Source of the DNA: Saprospiraceae bacterium
Lineage (GTDB): Bacteria; Bacteroidota; Bacteroidia; Chitinophagales; Saprospiraceae
Direction of reading: 5' to 3'
Assembly (NCBI GenBank): GCA_015490715.1
Contig: WFXH01000102.1
Coordinates: forward strand, 1 to 64,000
DNA length: 64,000 nucleotides
The translations under genes and the position numbers were made by a program. Each line of letters begins with the position of its first letter. The first letter of the stretch is position 1. The notes under the pieces were generated by a model. It ran no database searches. It worked only from the letters and a program-made list of their open reading frames with translations, and was not told the DNA's origin. This document shows positions 46,811 through 54,596 of the stretch, piece after piece.

Positions 46811-47479
46811 TTACCGTAGCCATTGGATGATGAGCAGGGGCGATATCAGGCCGAGGAGGAGCCCTAAACCCACTTCACGCAATGTGTGTGCTTGGAGGTA
46901 GAGCCGTGCCGAGACGATCAATCCGCTGATGATTACGGCGGCGGGAAGGACATAGGCGGAGGGCAGGGAAGTCATGGAGCTATCGATGGAGAGGGTAGGG
47001 GGGAGCACTTCGCGATACAGCCAAAAGCTCCACAGGAGGAGCATGCCTGCTCCCATGGCGTGGATGGAAACTTTAATAGCGAGGTTGGTCAAAAAGGCGA
47101 GGACGATGCCGAGCGTCATGGCTACGACGATGCGCACAATGGTTAGCGGAATGGTGGGTTGGAAGTAGAGGTTGATACTGGCCCAGAAGTAGAAGATCAT
47201 CATGATGATGTAGGGGATGAAGCGCTCTTTGCGCGTGGGCATGCCGTAGCTATGGAGCAGGCCGAGAGGTTTGAGTAGGGCGATGGTTATTAAGGGGAGC
47301 ATTGCGGTAAAGAGGGTGATACTTGCCCATGAGGGTAGGCCTGCTTGCCAGTGGACCTGGCCGAAGAGGGCAGGAGTGGTGATGAGGAGGAGGCCGATGA
47401 GGTAGGAGACGATGAGCAGCGGATGAAAGACGGCGGAGATGAGGAGGAAAAAGGCGCGCATCAATTGGCTTAGCCTCAT
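46811..47479 (-). CDS. PAP2-like integral membrane protein
   Basis: 222 aa with about seven membrane helices. KVSIHAMGAGML resembles PAP2 motif 2 (PSGH with the histidine kept) and SARLYLQAHTLREVGLGLLLG resembles motif 3 (SR-x5-H), but the motif 1 KxxxxxxRP is not evident, so it is either a divergent phosphatase or a non-catalytic relative. A periplasmic or lipid substrate is possible. It starts 14 nt after glutaryl-CoA dehydrogenase, likely in the same operon. Confidence 0.72.
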   Translation of the reverse strand: MRLSQLMRAFFLLISAVFHPLLIVSYLIGLLLITTPALFGQVHWQAGLPSWASITLFTAMLPLITIALLKPLGLLHSYGMPTRKERFIPYIIMMIFYFWASINLYFQPTIPLTIVRIVVAMTLGIVLAFLTNLAIKVSIHAMGAGMLLLWSFWLYREVLPPTLSIDSSMTSLPSAYVLPAAVIISGLIVSARLYLQAHTLREVGLGLLLGLISPLLIIQWLR

Positions 47480-47493
47480 GGCACAGGATGAGC

Positions 47494-48684
47494 TCAGGTG
47501 AAGGCTTGGATACCCGTAATTTCCTTACCGAGTATGAGGGTGTGGATTTCGTGGGTGCCTTCGTAGGTGATGACGGTTTCGAGGTTCATCATGTGGCGCA
47601 TGATGGGGAATTCGTTGGTGATGCCCATGCCGCCGAGTATTTGACGGGCGGTGCGGGCGATTTGGAGTGCCATGTAGACATTGTTGCGCTTGGCCATAGA
47701 TATTTGGGCAGGTGTAACTTTGCCGGCATTGGCCAGGGTACCGAGGCGCCAGGCGAGCAGTTGCGCTTTGGTGATTTCGGTGAGCATGTCGGCCAGTTTG
47801 GCCTGTGTGAGCTGAAAGCCCGCAATGGGGCGATCAAACTGGATACGCTCCAGCGAATACTGAAGAGCGGTGTTGTAGCAGTCCATGGCGGCGCCGATGA
47901 CGCCCCAGGCGATGCCGTAGCGCGCCTTGGACAGGCAAGACAGGGGTCCACGCATGCCCTTAATGTTGGGCAGGAGGGCGTCCTTAGGTACGCGTACGTT
48001 GTCGAAGACGAGCTCGCCGGTGATCGAGGCGCGCAGGGATAATTTGCCTTTGATTTCGGGCGCTTCAACCCCTTTCCAGTCGCGTTCGACGATGAGGCCG
48101 CGCACCTTGCCCTCTTCGTCTTTGGCCCAGACTACCGCAATGTCGGCCACGGGGGAGTTGGTGATCCACATCTTGGAGCCGTTGAGGATGTACGCGTCAC
48201 CGTCGTCGACAATGTGGGTTTGCATGCCCGCGGGATTGGAGCCGTAATCGGGTTCGGTAAGGCCAAAGCAGCCGATGAGCTCGCCTCGTCCCAATTTGGG
48301 TAAATATTTCTTCTTTTGCTCTTCGCTGCCGTAGGTGTAGATGGGATACATGACTAAGGATCCTTGTACGGAGGCCATCGATCGAACTCCGGAATCCCCA
48401 CGTTCCAGCTCTTGCATGATGATGCCGTAGGCAATTTCGTCCATACCACCGCCGCCGTATTCGGCGGGGAGGCTCGGCCCATAGGCGCCGATCTCTGCAA
48501 GGCCTTTATAGAGATGTGTGGGACAAGTGCCCTCTTCGAAGTGCTTTTCGATGATGGGACGTACCTCACTGCTGACCCATTCGCGGGTGGCTTGCTGTGC
48601 GAGTTTGTGCTCTTCTTCCAACAAGTCGTCAATAGCGTAAAAATCGTGGTATTGATACCTGTCTGCTGCCTGCATGGTCTGCAT
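47494..48684 (-). CDS. gcdH: Glutaryl-CoA dehydrogenase
   Basis: 396-aa FAD enzyme that oxidises and decarboxylates glutaryl-CoA to crotonyl-CoA in lysine, tryptophan and aromatic catabolism. Hallmarks separating it from other acyl-CoA dehydrogenases: SGVRSMASVQGSLVMYPIYT with the substrate-binding Arg, GCFGLTEPDYGSNP, LSLRASITGELVFD, and TYEGTHEIHTLILGKEITG with the catalytic Glu. A -7 box (TACCTTTG, 48693-48700) places transcription start near 48686, so ATG 48684 or 48675 is the start. Crotonyl-CoA would feed FadN and FadA encoded 6 kb away. Confidence 0.93.
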   Translation of the reverse strand: MQTMQAADRYQYHDFYAIDDLLEEEHKLAQQATREWVSSEVRPIIEKHFEEGTCPTHLYKGLAEIGAYGPSLPAEYGGGGMDEIAYGIIMQELERGDSGVRSMASVQGSLVMYPIYTYGSEEQKKKYLPKLGRGELIGCFGLTEPDYGSNPAGMQTHIVDDGDAYILNGSKMWITNSPVADIAVVWAKDEEGKVRGLIVERDWKGVEAPEIKGKLSLRASITGELVFDNVRVPKDALLPNIKGMRGPLSCLSKARYGIAWGVIGAAMDCYNTALQYSLERIQFDRPIAGFQLTQAKLADMLTEITKAQLLAWRLGTLANAGKVTPAQISMAKRNNVYMALQIARTARQILGGMGITNEFPIMRHMMNLETVITYEGTHEIHTLILGKEITGIQAFT

Positions 48685-48692
48685 GTTTGGCG

Positions 48693-48700
48693 CAAAGGTA
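48693..48700 (-). promoter_or_regulatory. Bacteroidota -7 box before gcdH
   Basis: TACCTTTG on the minus strand with a TTG 12 nt upstream (48713-48715 on the plus strand as CAA), the same arrangement as at 12612 and 20026. Confidence 0.5.
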
Positions 48701-48776
48701 CAGCGAAATGCCCAATGCACCTTTTGTCTGTGGAGAAATCTCTGCTGTCGTATCTTAGGCGTAAAATCGAAGGGAG

Positions 48777-50171
48777 ATGGCCAAGTATTTTGTCGTAGTT
48801 ATTGTCTTGAGTACAGCCCTTAGACTGGAAGCTACGACCTGGTGGGTGGGCCCGAGCAGGTCGTTTACCACCCCTTCAGTTGTTAGCGCACTTGTCAGGA
48901 CAGGCGATACCGTCTACATCGAAGCTGGCGTATATGCTGACGACGTCGCCGTATGGCGTGCCGATAGCCTGTTCATTGCAGGCGTAGGGGGCATTGTAGA
49001 GCTTCCGTCGGGAGGGCAAGCCGCCGAGGGCAAGGCCATCTGGGTCATCAAAGGCGATGCCTATCGCATCGCCCATATTGCTTTTTCGCAATGCCGAGTA
49101 CCCGATCACAATGGGGCAGGCATACGCCTCGAGGGAACAGACTTGTACCTTCAACATTGCCGTTTTTACGACAACGAAATGGGCATCCTCGTGGGCAACA
49201 ATTCCCAAAGTCGGGTGGTCATCGAACACTGCGTATTTTACGACAACGGCTTTGGGCAAGGGTACACCCATCACATTTACGTCAATCACATCCGACGTCT
49301 GGACGTGCGATATTCGTACCTCTATCGAGTGCGCGTGGGACATCACATCAAATCGCGTGCTGTGCAAACATGGATCCTCTACAACCGCATTGCCGATGAG
49401 TTGGGCAACGGCAGCAGGCTCGTCGACCTACCCAATGGAGGCTTGGCCGTGTTGGTCGGCAACGAACTCATCCAGGGTGCGCATGCCGAAAACTACAATC
49501 TCGTCGGGTTTGGCCATGAGGGATACGCCACCGGCAGGATGCATCGCCTCTACCTGGTACACAATACCCTGATCAGCAAGCGTCATAATGCACTCTTCGT
49601 CGACGTACGCCCCGGAGGCGAAGCCTACATCGTTAACAACGCCTTTGGTGGCAAAGGAAAACTGTGGAATGGCCAAGTGTGGTATCGAGCTGCCAATGTG
49701 CATCGTGCAGTCATTGATTCGCTCTATTTCGTCAATTACAGCACGGACGAATACCACCTCACCCCCGCTTCGCCGCTCGTCGATGCTGGGACAAGACGGT
49801 ATGTCTTACCCGACAGTACACGTGTCGACAAGGAGTATCACCATCCTGCAGACTTCATCCCACGCCGGTGGTCGGAGATAGATAGTGTAGACATCGGAGC
49901 CCACGCCTATCGTATGGCCAGTGGAGTAGACCGGGTCCCCTATAGGTATGATGTGCGAATATTCCTCTCTGGTGAAATAGTACAGGTCGAAGCCCCCGTA
50001 GTGCTCGATGACCTACATCTCTACACTCTGACAGGGCAGGAGGTGCCCATGGTTCGAATAGATGAACATCGCTGGAAAGTGTCTGCCCCCATCCGCGAAG
50101 GAACGATGTACCTCGCTATCGGTCAGAGGGACATGGCAATGGTGATGGCCAAGGTGATACGGTTTTATTAA
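48777..50171 (+). CDS. Secreted right-handed beta-helix protein, probable T9SS cargo
   Basis: 464 aa with a signal peptide (MAKYFVVVIVLSTALRLEA). Residues of about 25-330 show short repeats typical of a parallel beta-helix (RIAHIAFSQCRVPDHNGAGI, LYLQHCRFYDNEMGILVGN, VVIEHCVFYDNGFG, VRYSYLYRV), the fold of pectate lyases and other polysaccharide-active proteins. The last 85 residues (VVLDDLHLYTLTGQEVPM) resemble a T9SS type A domain. Catalytic residues of a known lyase family could not be assigned. It has a GAAGGGAG sequence before the ATG. Confidence 0.78.
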   Translation: MAKYFVVVIVLSTALRLEATTWWVGPSRSFTTPSVVSALVRTGDTVYIEAGVYADDVAVWRADSLFIAGVGGIVELPSGGQAAEGKAIWVIKGDAYRIAHIAFSQCRVPDHNGAGIRLEGTDLYLQHCRFYDNEMGILVGNNSQSRVVIEHCVFYDNGFGQGYTHHIYVNHIRRLDVRYSYLYRVRVGHHIKSRAVQTWILYNRIADELGNGSRLVDLPNGGLAVLVGNELIQGAHAENYNLVGFGHEGYATGRMHRLYLVHNTLISKRHNALFVDVRPGGEAYIVNNAFGGKGKLWNGQVWYRAANVHRAVIDSLYFVNYSTDEYHLTPASPLVDAGTRRYVLPDSTRVDKEYHHPADFIPRRWSEIDSVDIGAHAYRMASGVDRVPYRYDVRIFLSGEIVQVEAPVVLDDLHLYTLTGQEVPMVRIDEHRWKVSAPIREGTMYLAIGQRDMAMVMAKVIRFY

Positions 50172-50185
50172 ATGCCATCTTTGAG

Positions 50186-50205
50186 GGAACAAGCACCTTT
50201 GTTCC
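50186..50205. terminator. Hairpin between convergent genes
   Basis: GGAACAA (50186-50192) and TTGTTCC (50199-50205) form a 7-bp stem with a six-base loop in the 39-nt gap between the beta-helix gene and the subtilase gene. No T-run on either side, so a two-way terminator is likely only by position. Confidence 0.45.
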
Positions 50206-50210
50206 GTCAA

Positions 50211-51839
50211 TCAATACAAGACGGCAAACGCTCGCGAGCGAATCTCGTAATCGTTTCCCAGTATAAAATAGTACACGCCTTTGGGCAGTGGTGGCAGGGA
50301 TAGGGTATAGCTGTGGACATCTTTTAAGAGAGGGTAAAAATCCGAATGGACGAGTACTCTACCCCTTGTATCGACAATGCGCGCGAAATGCCGCCCGTAG
50401 GTAGGTGTGTTAAAAAGGACGTATACCTGGTGGGGCATTGGAGAATAAAATTGAAGTATTTCCAATTGCGTAGGCCCGTCGTGGCAATATTGGGACTTAA
50501 TGTGGCTAAAGATGCGATAGAGGTTTAGCTTACCCCCGGAGAGCAGTCGATTTTGCAGTGTTGCTATGGGCTCTGCGTTTCGTAGGATGAGGTCTTTGAC
50601 ATATCGCGCAGCGCTATCTGGAGAGGCCTTTAGGTGAGCGATATGGTCATTGCATCGCACGGTATAGATGAGTTGTATTGCGCCACTGACAAAGGGAGAG
50701 GCGTAGGATGTACCTGTCCCTGCATCGTACGGGGATCCCGATCCGTAGGAGGTGCTCCAGATGGATTTGCCGGGCGCGCCGATGTCGATGGATTTTTTGC
50801 CGTAGGCAGCGTTGTCGATGATCTGGCTGCTCTGGTTGAGGGCGGTGACGCATATGAGATAGGGCGAGGTACAAGCACAGGGTAGATCACCTTCAACATC
50901 GACATCGACATCGAGATTGGCAGTAGAAGCGACGGTCAGCACGCCCTCGTGTCCGAGGCTGTCGATGATGGCACAGATAAGGGGAAACTCATCTTGTCTG
51001 GCGCGCTCTCTACCGAGTGAGAAGTTGATACCCACGACATAGGCCCCCACCTGGCCGTCGGTGCGATTGTACAGTTGGCGTTGATGCCATACGTATTCGA
51101 GTGCGGCATAGAGGTCGGCGTCTTGTATTTGGTTGCTCTTTCCGAGGGAGACGAGCAGTAGCTGGCCGTTCCAGTTGACGCCCGTGATGCCGATACCGTT
51201 ATTGCCCCTTGCAGCGATGATGCCTGCTACGCGCGTACCGTGTCGGTGTTTGTAGAGCTTGTCGTTGGCGGTGGTGAGGTTGTAGCCGAGATAGTCGTCT
51301 ACATAGCCGTTGTTGTCGTTGTCGATGCTATCGTCCGGTATTTCGGCGGTGTTGCGATAGATGGCCTCTTGAAGGTCTTCGTGTGTCCAGTCAAATCCGG
51401 CGTCGATGACGGCGATAAGGGGCACAGGTGTGTCGGCAATACCCGTACTCAAGTCCCATGCCCGCGGAGCTTCGATATCGCGAAGCCCCCATTGCAGGTC
51501 AAACATCGGATCATCGGGCTGTCGGCGGAGCTCGAGTGAGCCGTTTTTCTGTGCACGACAAACGGCGGGCAGCGATCGAAGTCGTTCTAGAAGTGTTGTG
51601 TCGAGTCCCCCTTCAACAACGATTTCATATATGGGCGTAAATCTTCCGATCTTTTTCCATCGGAGTGTTTGGTAGGCTGTATGCGTATTTCGGGTATGAA
51701 ATTGTGCGAGCAGGTCTTCTATTTGGGCACCGGGGCAAAGACGGACGAGCACCGAATGTTGGCTGTAGAGACCTTGCGCGGTGAGCAGTAGAGTAGCGGT
51801 GAAAAAAAATATTCGGGTTAGGGGATACCTGTAGAGCAT
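50211..51839 (-). CDS. Secreted subtilisin-like serine protease (S8), probable T9SS cargo
   Basis: 542-aa protease. The signal peptide is MLYRYPLTRIFFFTATLLLT plus AQGLYSQ, which fixes the start at 51839. A propeptide-like region (about 25-115) precedes the catalytic domain: Asp in VIDAGFDWTHEDL, His in HRHGTRVAGIIAA, Ser in GTGTSYASPFVSG. An acidic EF-hand-like stretch DDSIDNDNNGYVDDYLG lies between Asp and His. The final 80 residues (IVDTRGRVLVHSDF... LPKGVYYFILGN) look like a T9SS sorting domain. Last gene of the minus-strand run starting at dcd, 34 nt after ribA. Confidence 0.88.
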   Translation of the reverse strand: MLYRYPLTRIFFFTATLLLTAQGLYSQHSVLVRLCPGAQIEDLLAQFHTRNTHTAYQTLRWKKIGRFTPIYEIVVEGGLDTTLLERLRSLPAVCRAQKNGSLELRRQPDDPMFDLQWGLRDIEAPRAWDLSTGIADTPVPLIAVIDAGFDWTHEDLQEAIYRNTAEIPDDSIDNDNNGYVDDYLGYNLTTANDKLYKHRHGTRVAGIIAARGNNGIGITGVNWNGQLLLVSLGKSNQIQDADLYAALEYVWHQRQLYNRTDGQVGAYVVGINFSLGRERARQDEFPLICAIIDSLGHEGVLTVASTANLDVDVDVEGDLPCACTSPYLICVTALNQSSQIIDNAAYGKKSIDIGAPGKSIWSTSYGSGSPYDAGTGTSYASPFVSGAIQLIYTVRCNDHIAHLKASPDSAARYVKDLILRNAEPIATLQNRLLSGGKLNLYRIFSHIKSQYCHDGPTQLEILQFYSPMPHQVYVLFNTPTYGRHFARIVDTRGRVLVHSDFYPLLKDVHSYTLSLPPLPKGVYYFILGNDYEIRSRAFAVLY

Positions 51840-51873
51840 CGCACACCATGTGGAAGGTCGGGTTATCGCGAGG

Positions 51874-52488
51874 TCACTGGTCGTTGTTGTCATCGAGTGG
51901 AATTATATGTCCCAGATGCTCTTTTTTGTCCATGAGATAGCGATAGTTGTGGGCACAGGTATGGCCCAGCAGGGGGATGCGTTGGATGACCTGGATGCCG
52001 TCGTGCTCGAGGGCTTTGACCTTGTCGGGGTTGTTGGTCAGGAGGTGGACTTTGTCGATGTGGAGCATGTGGAGGATTTGCACGACATCCTGATAATGGC
52101 GCATGTCGGCGTCAAATCCCAGGCGTAGATTGGCTTCGACGGTGTTGAGCCCCTGGTCTTGGAGGGCGTAGGCGCGTATTTTGTTGGTCAAGCCGATACC
52201 TCTGCCTTCCTGGCGGGCGTAGATGAGCAGGCCTCCGTGTTGGGCGAGGTATTGGCAGGCTTTGTCGAGCTGGCTGCCGCATTCGCAGCGCAGTGAGTGG
52301 AGCACATCACCCGTAAAGCACTCGGAGTGGATGCGGAGGTTGACCACCTTTTGGGTGTCGAACGGCTCGAAGGCAAGGGCGACGTGGGGCAATGGATCAT
52401 CATCGCTGTGGCCGAAGACCATGATGCGCGCCGCTCCCCAGCGCGTGGGTAGATGGGCTTCGGCGAGCTTTTTTAGGCGGCGTTTCAT
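51874..52488 (-). CDS. ribA: GTP cyclohydrolase II
   Basis: 204-aa zinc enzyme for the first step of riboflavin synthesis from GTP. Zinc-site cysteines are in SECFTGDVLHSLRCECGSQL; RQEGRGIGLTNKIRAYALQ and GLNTVEANLRLGF are conserved. It is monofunctional: the DHBP synthase (RibB) domain fused to it in many Bacteroidota is absent. ATG 52488 follows the crcB stop by 10 nt; an upstream in-frame start would overlap crcB. Confidence 0.93.
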   Translation of the reverse strand: MKRRLKKLAEAHLPTRWGAARIMVFGHSDDDPLPHVALAFEPFDTQKVVNLRIHSECFTGDVLHSLRCECGSQLDKACQYLAQHGGLLIYARQEGRGIGLTNKIRAYALQDQGLNTVEANLRLGFDADMRHYQDVVQILHMLHIDKVHLLTNNPDKVKALEHDGIQVIQRIPLLGHTCAHNYRYLMDKKEHLGHIIPLDDNNDQ

Positions 52489-52498
52489 GGGACTGTCT

Positions 52499-52882
52499 TT
52501 AATGCCATTTGAGGGTCGTCGACCCAAATTTCAAGCCGAGCCAAACACCTAAAATACAACTTAGCAGACTCAAACTAATGTATTGCAGGGCTTTGGCCCA
52601 GAGGTTTTGATGCACAAGGGAATAGTTTTCAAATGCAAAGGTCGAAAACGTGCTAAATCCGCCGCAAAATCCGACGATAGCGAAAGCGTACCAGTGTCGA
52701 CTGTGCAAATGCCCCTGAATGGCGGGCAGCAACCACCATCCGAGTAAAAAACTGGCTGCAAAATTGGCGCCCAAGGTGCCCCAGGGCAGTCCCCACAGGC
52801 GAATGGTCGAAAGCCATTGGCCGAGCTGATAGCGAGCTAAACTGCCTAAGCCCCCTCCTATGAATATCAACAACCATTTCAT
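52499..52882 (-). CDS. crcB: Fluoride channel CrcB/FluC
   Basis: 127-aa four-helix membrane protein forming a dual-topology dimer that exports fluoride. GGGLGSLARYQLGQWL, GTLGANFAASFLLGW with the conserved Asn, and the break-helix GFCGGFSTFSTFAFE with the Phe box are all present. Its ATG falls inside an exact inverted copy of the dispersed motif (52873-52884), so its first codons are made from that repeat sequence. No fluoride riboswitch was recognised upstream. Confidence 0.93.
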   Translation of the reverse strand: MKWLLIFIGGGLGSLARYQLGQWLSTIRLWGLPWGTLGANFAASFLLGWWLLPAIQGHLHSRHWYAFAIVGFCGGFSTFSTFAFENYSLVHQNLWAKALQYISLSLLSCILGVWLGLKFGSTTLKWH

Positions 52883-52904
52883 ACTCAGAAAAGTCGATGC
52901 AATT

Positions 52905-53966
52905 TTAAACGGATTCTCCCCGTTGTTGTTTGTTTTTCAATACTAAGTAGAGCGTGTAGGTAAAGAGCGTTGCAAATCCAAAAATGATAAAGAGCAAGTT
53001 GATATTGCCGATCCCGCGAAATTTGAGGACGATGTAGATAAAGAGCAAGTTGATAGCGGCGAGGATGGCTGTGGCCTGTGTGTGCGTAAAACCCACGTCG
53101 ATCATGATGTGGTGAATGTGCAACCGGTCGGGATGAAAGGGATTTTTACCCTTTAATAACCGAAGGATGAAGACGCGTAAAGTGTCAAAGAGGGGCAAAA
53201 TCATCATACCGATGGCCACCGCCGGCGCTGCTTTGATGTGCAGTGGCGATGTGGGCGACATGTGGTATTGCTCTTCGATAAAGACGATGCTCAACAGCGC
53301 TACGAAGGCTCCCGAAATGGTTGCCCCGGCGTCTCCCAGAAAAATGCGCGCCGGGGTGAGATTGTATTTTAAGAAGGCGATCATCGCCCCGCTCAATGCA
53401 AAGGCCACTAAGGCATAAGCCATTCGATCGCTCAGATAAAACCAGATACCGAGCGTGAGGCTGACCATGATGACCAAACTGGCGGAGAGCCCATTGATTC
53501 CGTCGATGAGATTGAAGGCATTGATGACCACGATAATGGTAAAGACCGTCAACAAGACACTCCAACCATAAGGGATACGCTCGATACCGAAGATGCCGTC
53601 CAGACTGGTCAGGCGAATGTGGGCAAAGATCACGAAAATGACCGCAGCCAGTATTTGAGATACGAACTTGTATTCGGGCTTGAGCGGCTCAATGTCGTCG
53701 TACACCCCGACGAAAAACAATACCAAAAGCCCCGCAAACAGGTATTGTAAACGCGAAAAATACTCGAACGAGGCCCATAGGATTAGCGAAACGATGATGG
53801 CCATGAAGACCGCAATGCCGCCAAGCGGGGGCACGGGCTTCGTGTGCGTTTTGCGCTGATTGGGCAGATCAAAGATGCGATGTTTTTTAGCAAAGGCGAT
53901 GAGCAAAGGTATGGTCAGATAGCAGATACTGAATGCCGTGATGAATATCAGTATGCTATCGTACAT
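52905..53966 (-). CDS. Polyprenyl-phosphate HexNAc-1-phosphate transferase (WecA/TagO/MraY superfamily)
   Basis: 353-aa membrane enzyme with about ten to eleven helices that moves a sugar 1-phosphate from a UDP-sugar onto undecaprenyl phosphate, the first step of O-antigen or wall glycan synthesis. Motifs: KPVPPLGGIAVF, VGVYDDIEPLK (Mg2+ aspartates), NAFNLIDGINGLS, FLGDAGATISGAFVA and the HIP-like HPDRLHIHH typical of WecA/TagO rather than MraY. One nucleotide separates it from dcd. Confidence 0.9.
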   Translation of the reverse strand: MYDSILIFITAFSICYLTIPLLIAFAKKHRIFDLPNQRKTHTKPVPPLGGIAVFMAIIVSLILWASFEYFSRLQYLFAGLLVLFFVGVYDDIEPLKPEYKFVSQILAAVIFVIFAHIRLTSLDGIFGIERIPYGWSVLLTVFTIIVVINAFNLIDGINGLSASLVIMVSLTLGIWFYLSDRMAYALVAFALSGAMIAFLKYNLTPARIFLGDAGATISGAFVALLSIVFIEEQYHMSPTSPLHIKAAPAVAIGMMILPLFDTLRVFILRLLKGKNPFHPDRLHIHHIMIDVGFTHTQATAILAAINLLFIYIVLKFRGIGNINLLFIIFGFATLFTYTLYLVLKNKQQRGESV

Positions 53967-53967
53967 C

Positions 53968-54504
53968 TCAAAATTCGTTTTTCCACATCATCGACTCTAT
54001 GGGTCGGATGCTGTGTTGGGTGTATTTTGCTCCCGGCTTGGAGTGGTACATGCGTTCGATTTCGCCGTCGATATTGAAATAGATGAGCTGGCCGATGGGC
54101 ATGCCCGCGTAGATTCGTATGGGATGGATACAGCTGATTTCCAGGGTCCAGCGGTTGCAAAACCCCACATCGCCCTTGCCTGCAGTGGCGTGAATGTCGA
54201 TGCCGAGCCGTCCGATACTCGACTTTCCCTCTAAAAAGGGTACGTACTTGTGCGTTTCGGTGTACTCGACGGTTACGCCTAAGTACAGCACGCCGGGCTG
54301 CAAGACAAAACCCTCCGGCGGTATTTCGAAGTGGTGGACGGGATTGGGCTTGCGCGCATCGAGGGGAAATTCCGTATAAATCGCAAGGTATTTATCTAAA
54401 TGCACATCGTAGCTGTTGGTGCCGAGGTTTTTTCTGTCGAAGGGATCGATGACGATATCGCCTTTTTCGATGGCTTCGAGGATTTTTTTGTCCGTCAGAA
54501 TCAT
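53968..54504 (-). CDS. dcd: dCTP deaminase
   Basis: 178-aa trimeric enzyme deaminating dCTP to dUTP for thymidylate synthesis. MILTDKKILEAIEKGDIVIDP opens it; EGKSSIGRLGIDIHATAGKGDVGF (split) carries the catalytic and nucleotide-binding residues, then WTLEI. ATG 54504 matches the family N-terminus; the upstream in-frame ATG adds a basic stretch. The bifunctional DCD/DUT form cannot be excluded from sequence alone. Confidence 0.92.
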   Translation of the reverse strand: MILTDKKILEAIEKGDIVIDPFDRKNLGTNSYDVHLDKYLAIYTEFPLDARKPNPVHHFEIPPEGFVLQPGVLYLGVTVEYTETHKYVPFLEGKSSIGRLGIDIHATAGKGDVGFCNRWTLEISCIHPIRIYAGMPIGQLIYFNIDGEIERMYHSKPGAKYTQHSIRPIESMMWKNEF

Positions 54505-54522
54505 CCACTGTGGAGTTTTGCA

Positions 54523-54534
54523 CGTAAATTTACG
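54523..54534. promoter_or_regulatory. 12-bp palindrome between dcd and cinA
   Basis: CGTAAATTTACG, a perfect palindrome 18 nt upstream of the dcd ATG in the divergent dcd-cinA region. It contains TAAATTTA, one base from a -7 box on each strand, so it may be a promoter core, an operator or both. Confidence 0.35.
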
Positions 54535-54596
54535 CACCGCGAATTTAATCACATTGTGCTAACGACGAGGGAAGAGCGCTTCATATAAACCATCCA

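Noticed and set aside
52883-52904. Fluoride riboswitch before crcB
   Set aside because: Only 22 nt separate crcB from the upstream gene, too short for the aptamer, and no aptamer-like sequence is seen.
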